From the NCBI GenBank assembly GCA_937907435.1, contig CALCIA010000321.1, positions 1-30,869 on the forward strand: a DNA stretch of 30,869 nucleotides, written 5' to 3'. This stretch comes from an uncultured Actinomycetes bacterium (GTDB lineage: Bacteria > Actinomycetota > Thermoleophilia > Solirubrobacterales > 70-9). This document shows, piece after piece, positions 30,817 through 30,869 of this stretch. Position 1 is the first letter of the stretch. Each line of letters opens with the position of its first letter. The position numbers and the translations under genes are program-made. The notes under the pieces were generated by a model. That model was not told where the DNA came from. It worked only from the letters and a program-made list of their open reading frames with translations, and did no database searches.

Positions 30817-30869
30817 GCCCGCCCCTCTCGCCACGGCCCGGGCAGGCTGTGGCCGTGGCGAGAGGGGCG
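30817..30869. repeat. Long palindrome, copy 2 of the dispersed REP-like repeat (cut by window end)
   Basis: Arms 30820-30838 and 30851-30869 are perfect 19-bp reverse complements around a 12-base loop (CGGGCAGGCTGT). The copy is the reverse complement of 358-410, with only about two differences. It runs off the window, so its full length is unknown. Confidence 0.75.

Overview
The window is high-GC DNA (about 70 % by eye, with strong G/C preference at third codon positions), using ATG and GTG starts and AGGAGG-type ribosome binding sites. The gene content (DUF2630, ECF sigma with fused zinc-finger anti-sigma, SnoaL/NTF2-like proteins, extended HyuA/HyuB clusters, Baeyer-Villiger-type monooxygenase, Rep/integrase remnant in a tRNA) points to an actinobacterium, most likely of the Thermoleophilia/Solirubrobacterales type. 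That placement is an inference from gene content and composition, not from a marker gene.

Left part (about 423-14372, all minus strand). A sensor-and-catabolism block. Upstream is a 724-residue PAS-PAS-histidine kinase fused to its own receiver and LuxR-type DNA-binding domain, followed by a lipoprotein of the sugar-binding (type 1 periplasmic) family that has no transporter partners here. Then comes a tightly coupled seven-gene operon: hyuA-hyuB-EthD-luciferase-like monooxygenase-hyuB-hyuA-SnoaL. The two HyuA/HyuB pairs are arranged as mirror images around the EthD and monooxygenase genes. Most junctions overlap or are 1-5 bp apart. A plausible reading is an ATP-dependent carboxylase or amidohydrolase pathway for an unknown cyclic amide, ketone or hydantoin-like compound, fed by a flavin monooxygenase. 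The substrate cannot be read from the sequence.

Middle (14570-16935). A small degraded integrative element sits in a tRNA-Cys(GCA) gene. It is bounded by a 26-bp perfect direct repeat of the tRNA 3' end. It contains a truncated Rep-like reading frame, a lower-GC 369-residue protein of unknown function with a C-terminal membrane segment, and the C-terminal stub of a tyrosine integrase. Just beyond the tRNA is a 19-codon reading frame with a strong ribosome binding site and a terminator.

Right part (17233-30683). Ordinary chromosomal genes: two ArsR-like regulators and a SnoaL-like protein; then, on the minus strand, DUF2630, a Baeyer-Villiger-type monooxygenase, a saccharopine-dehydrogenase-like enoyl reductase, a STAS/SEC14 protein and an alpha/beta hydrolase; then GNAT, pdxH and a methyltransferase. 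Next is a secreted His-Pro/Cys-repeat protein followed by a membrane-tethered ECF sigma factor that carries a zinc-finger domain and a long His-Pro tail. The last genes are an NAD-dependent epimerase-like protein, YceI, a SnoaL-like protein, and a TetR regulator divergent from a metallo-beta-lactamase-fold hydrolase with two perfect operators between them.

A palindromic repeat of about 50 bp occurs at both ends of the window in opposite orientation, which suggests a dispersed REP-like family in this genome.
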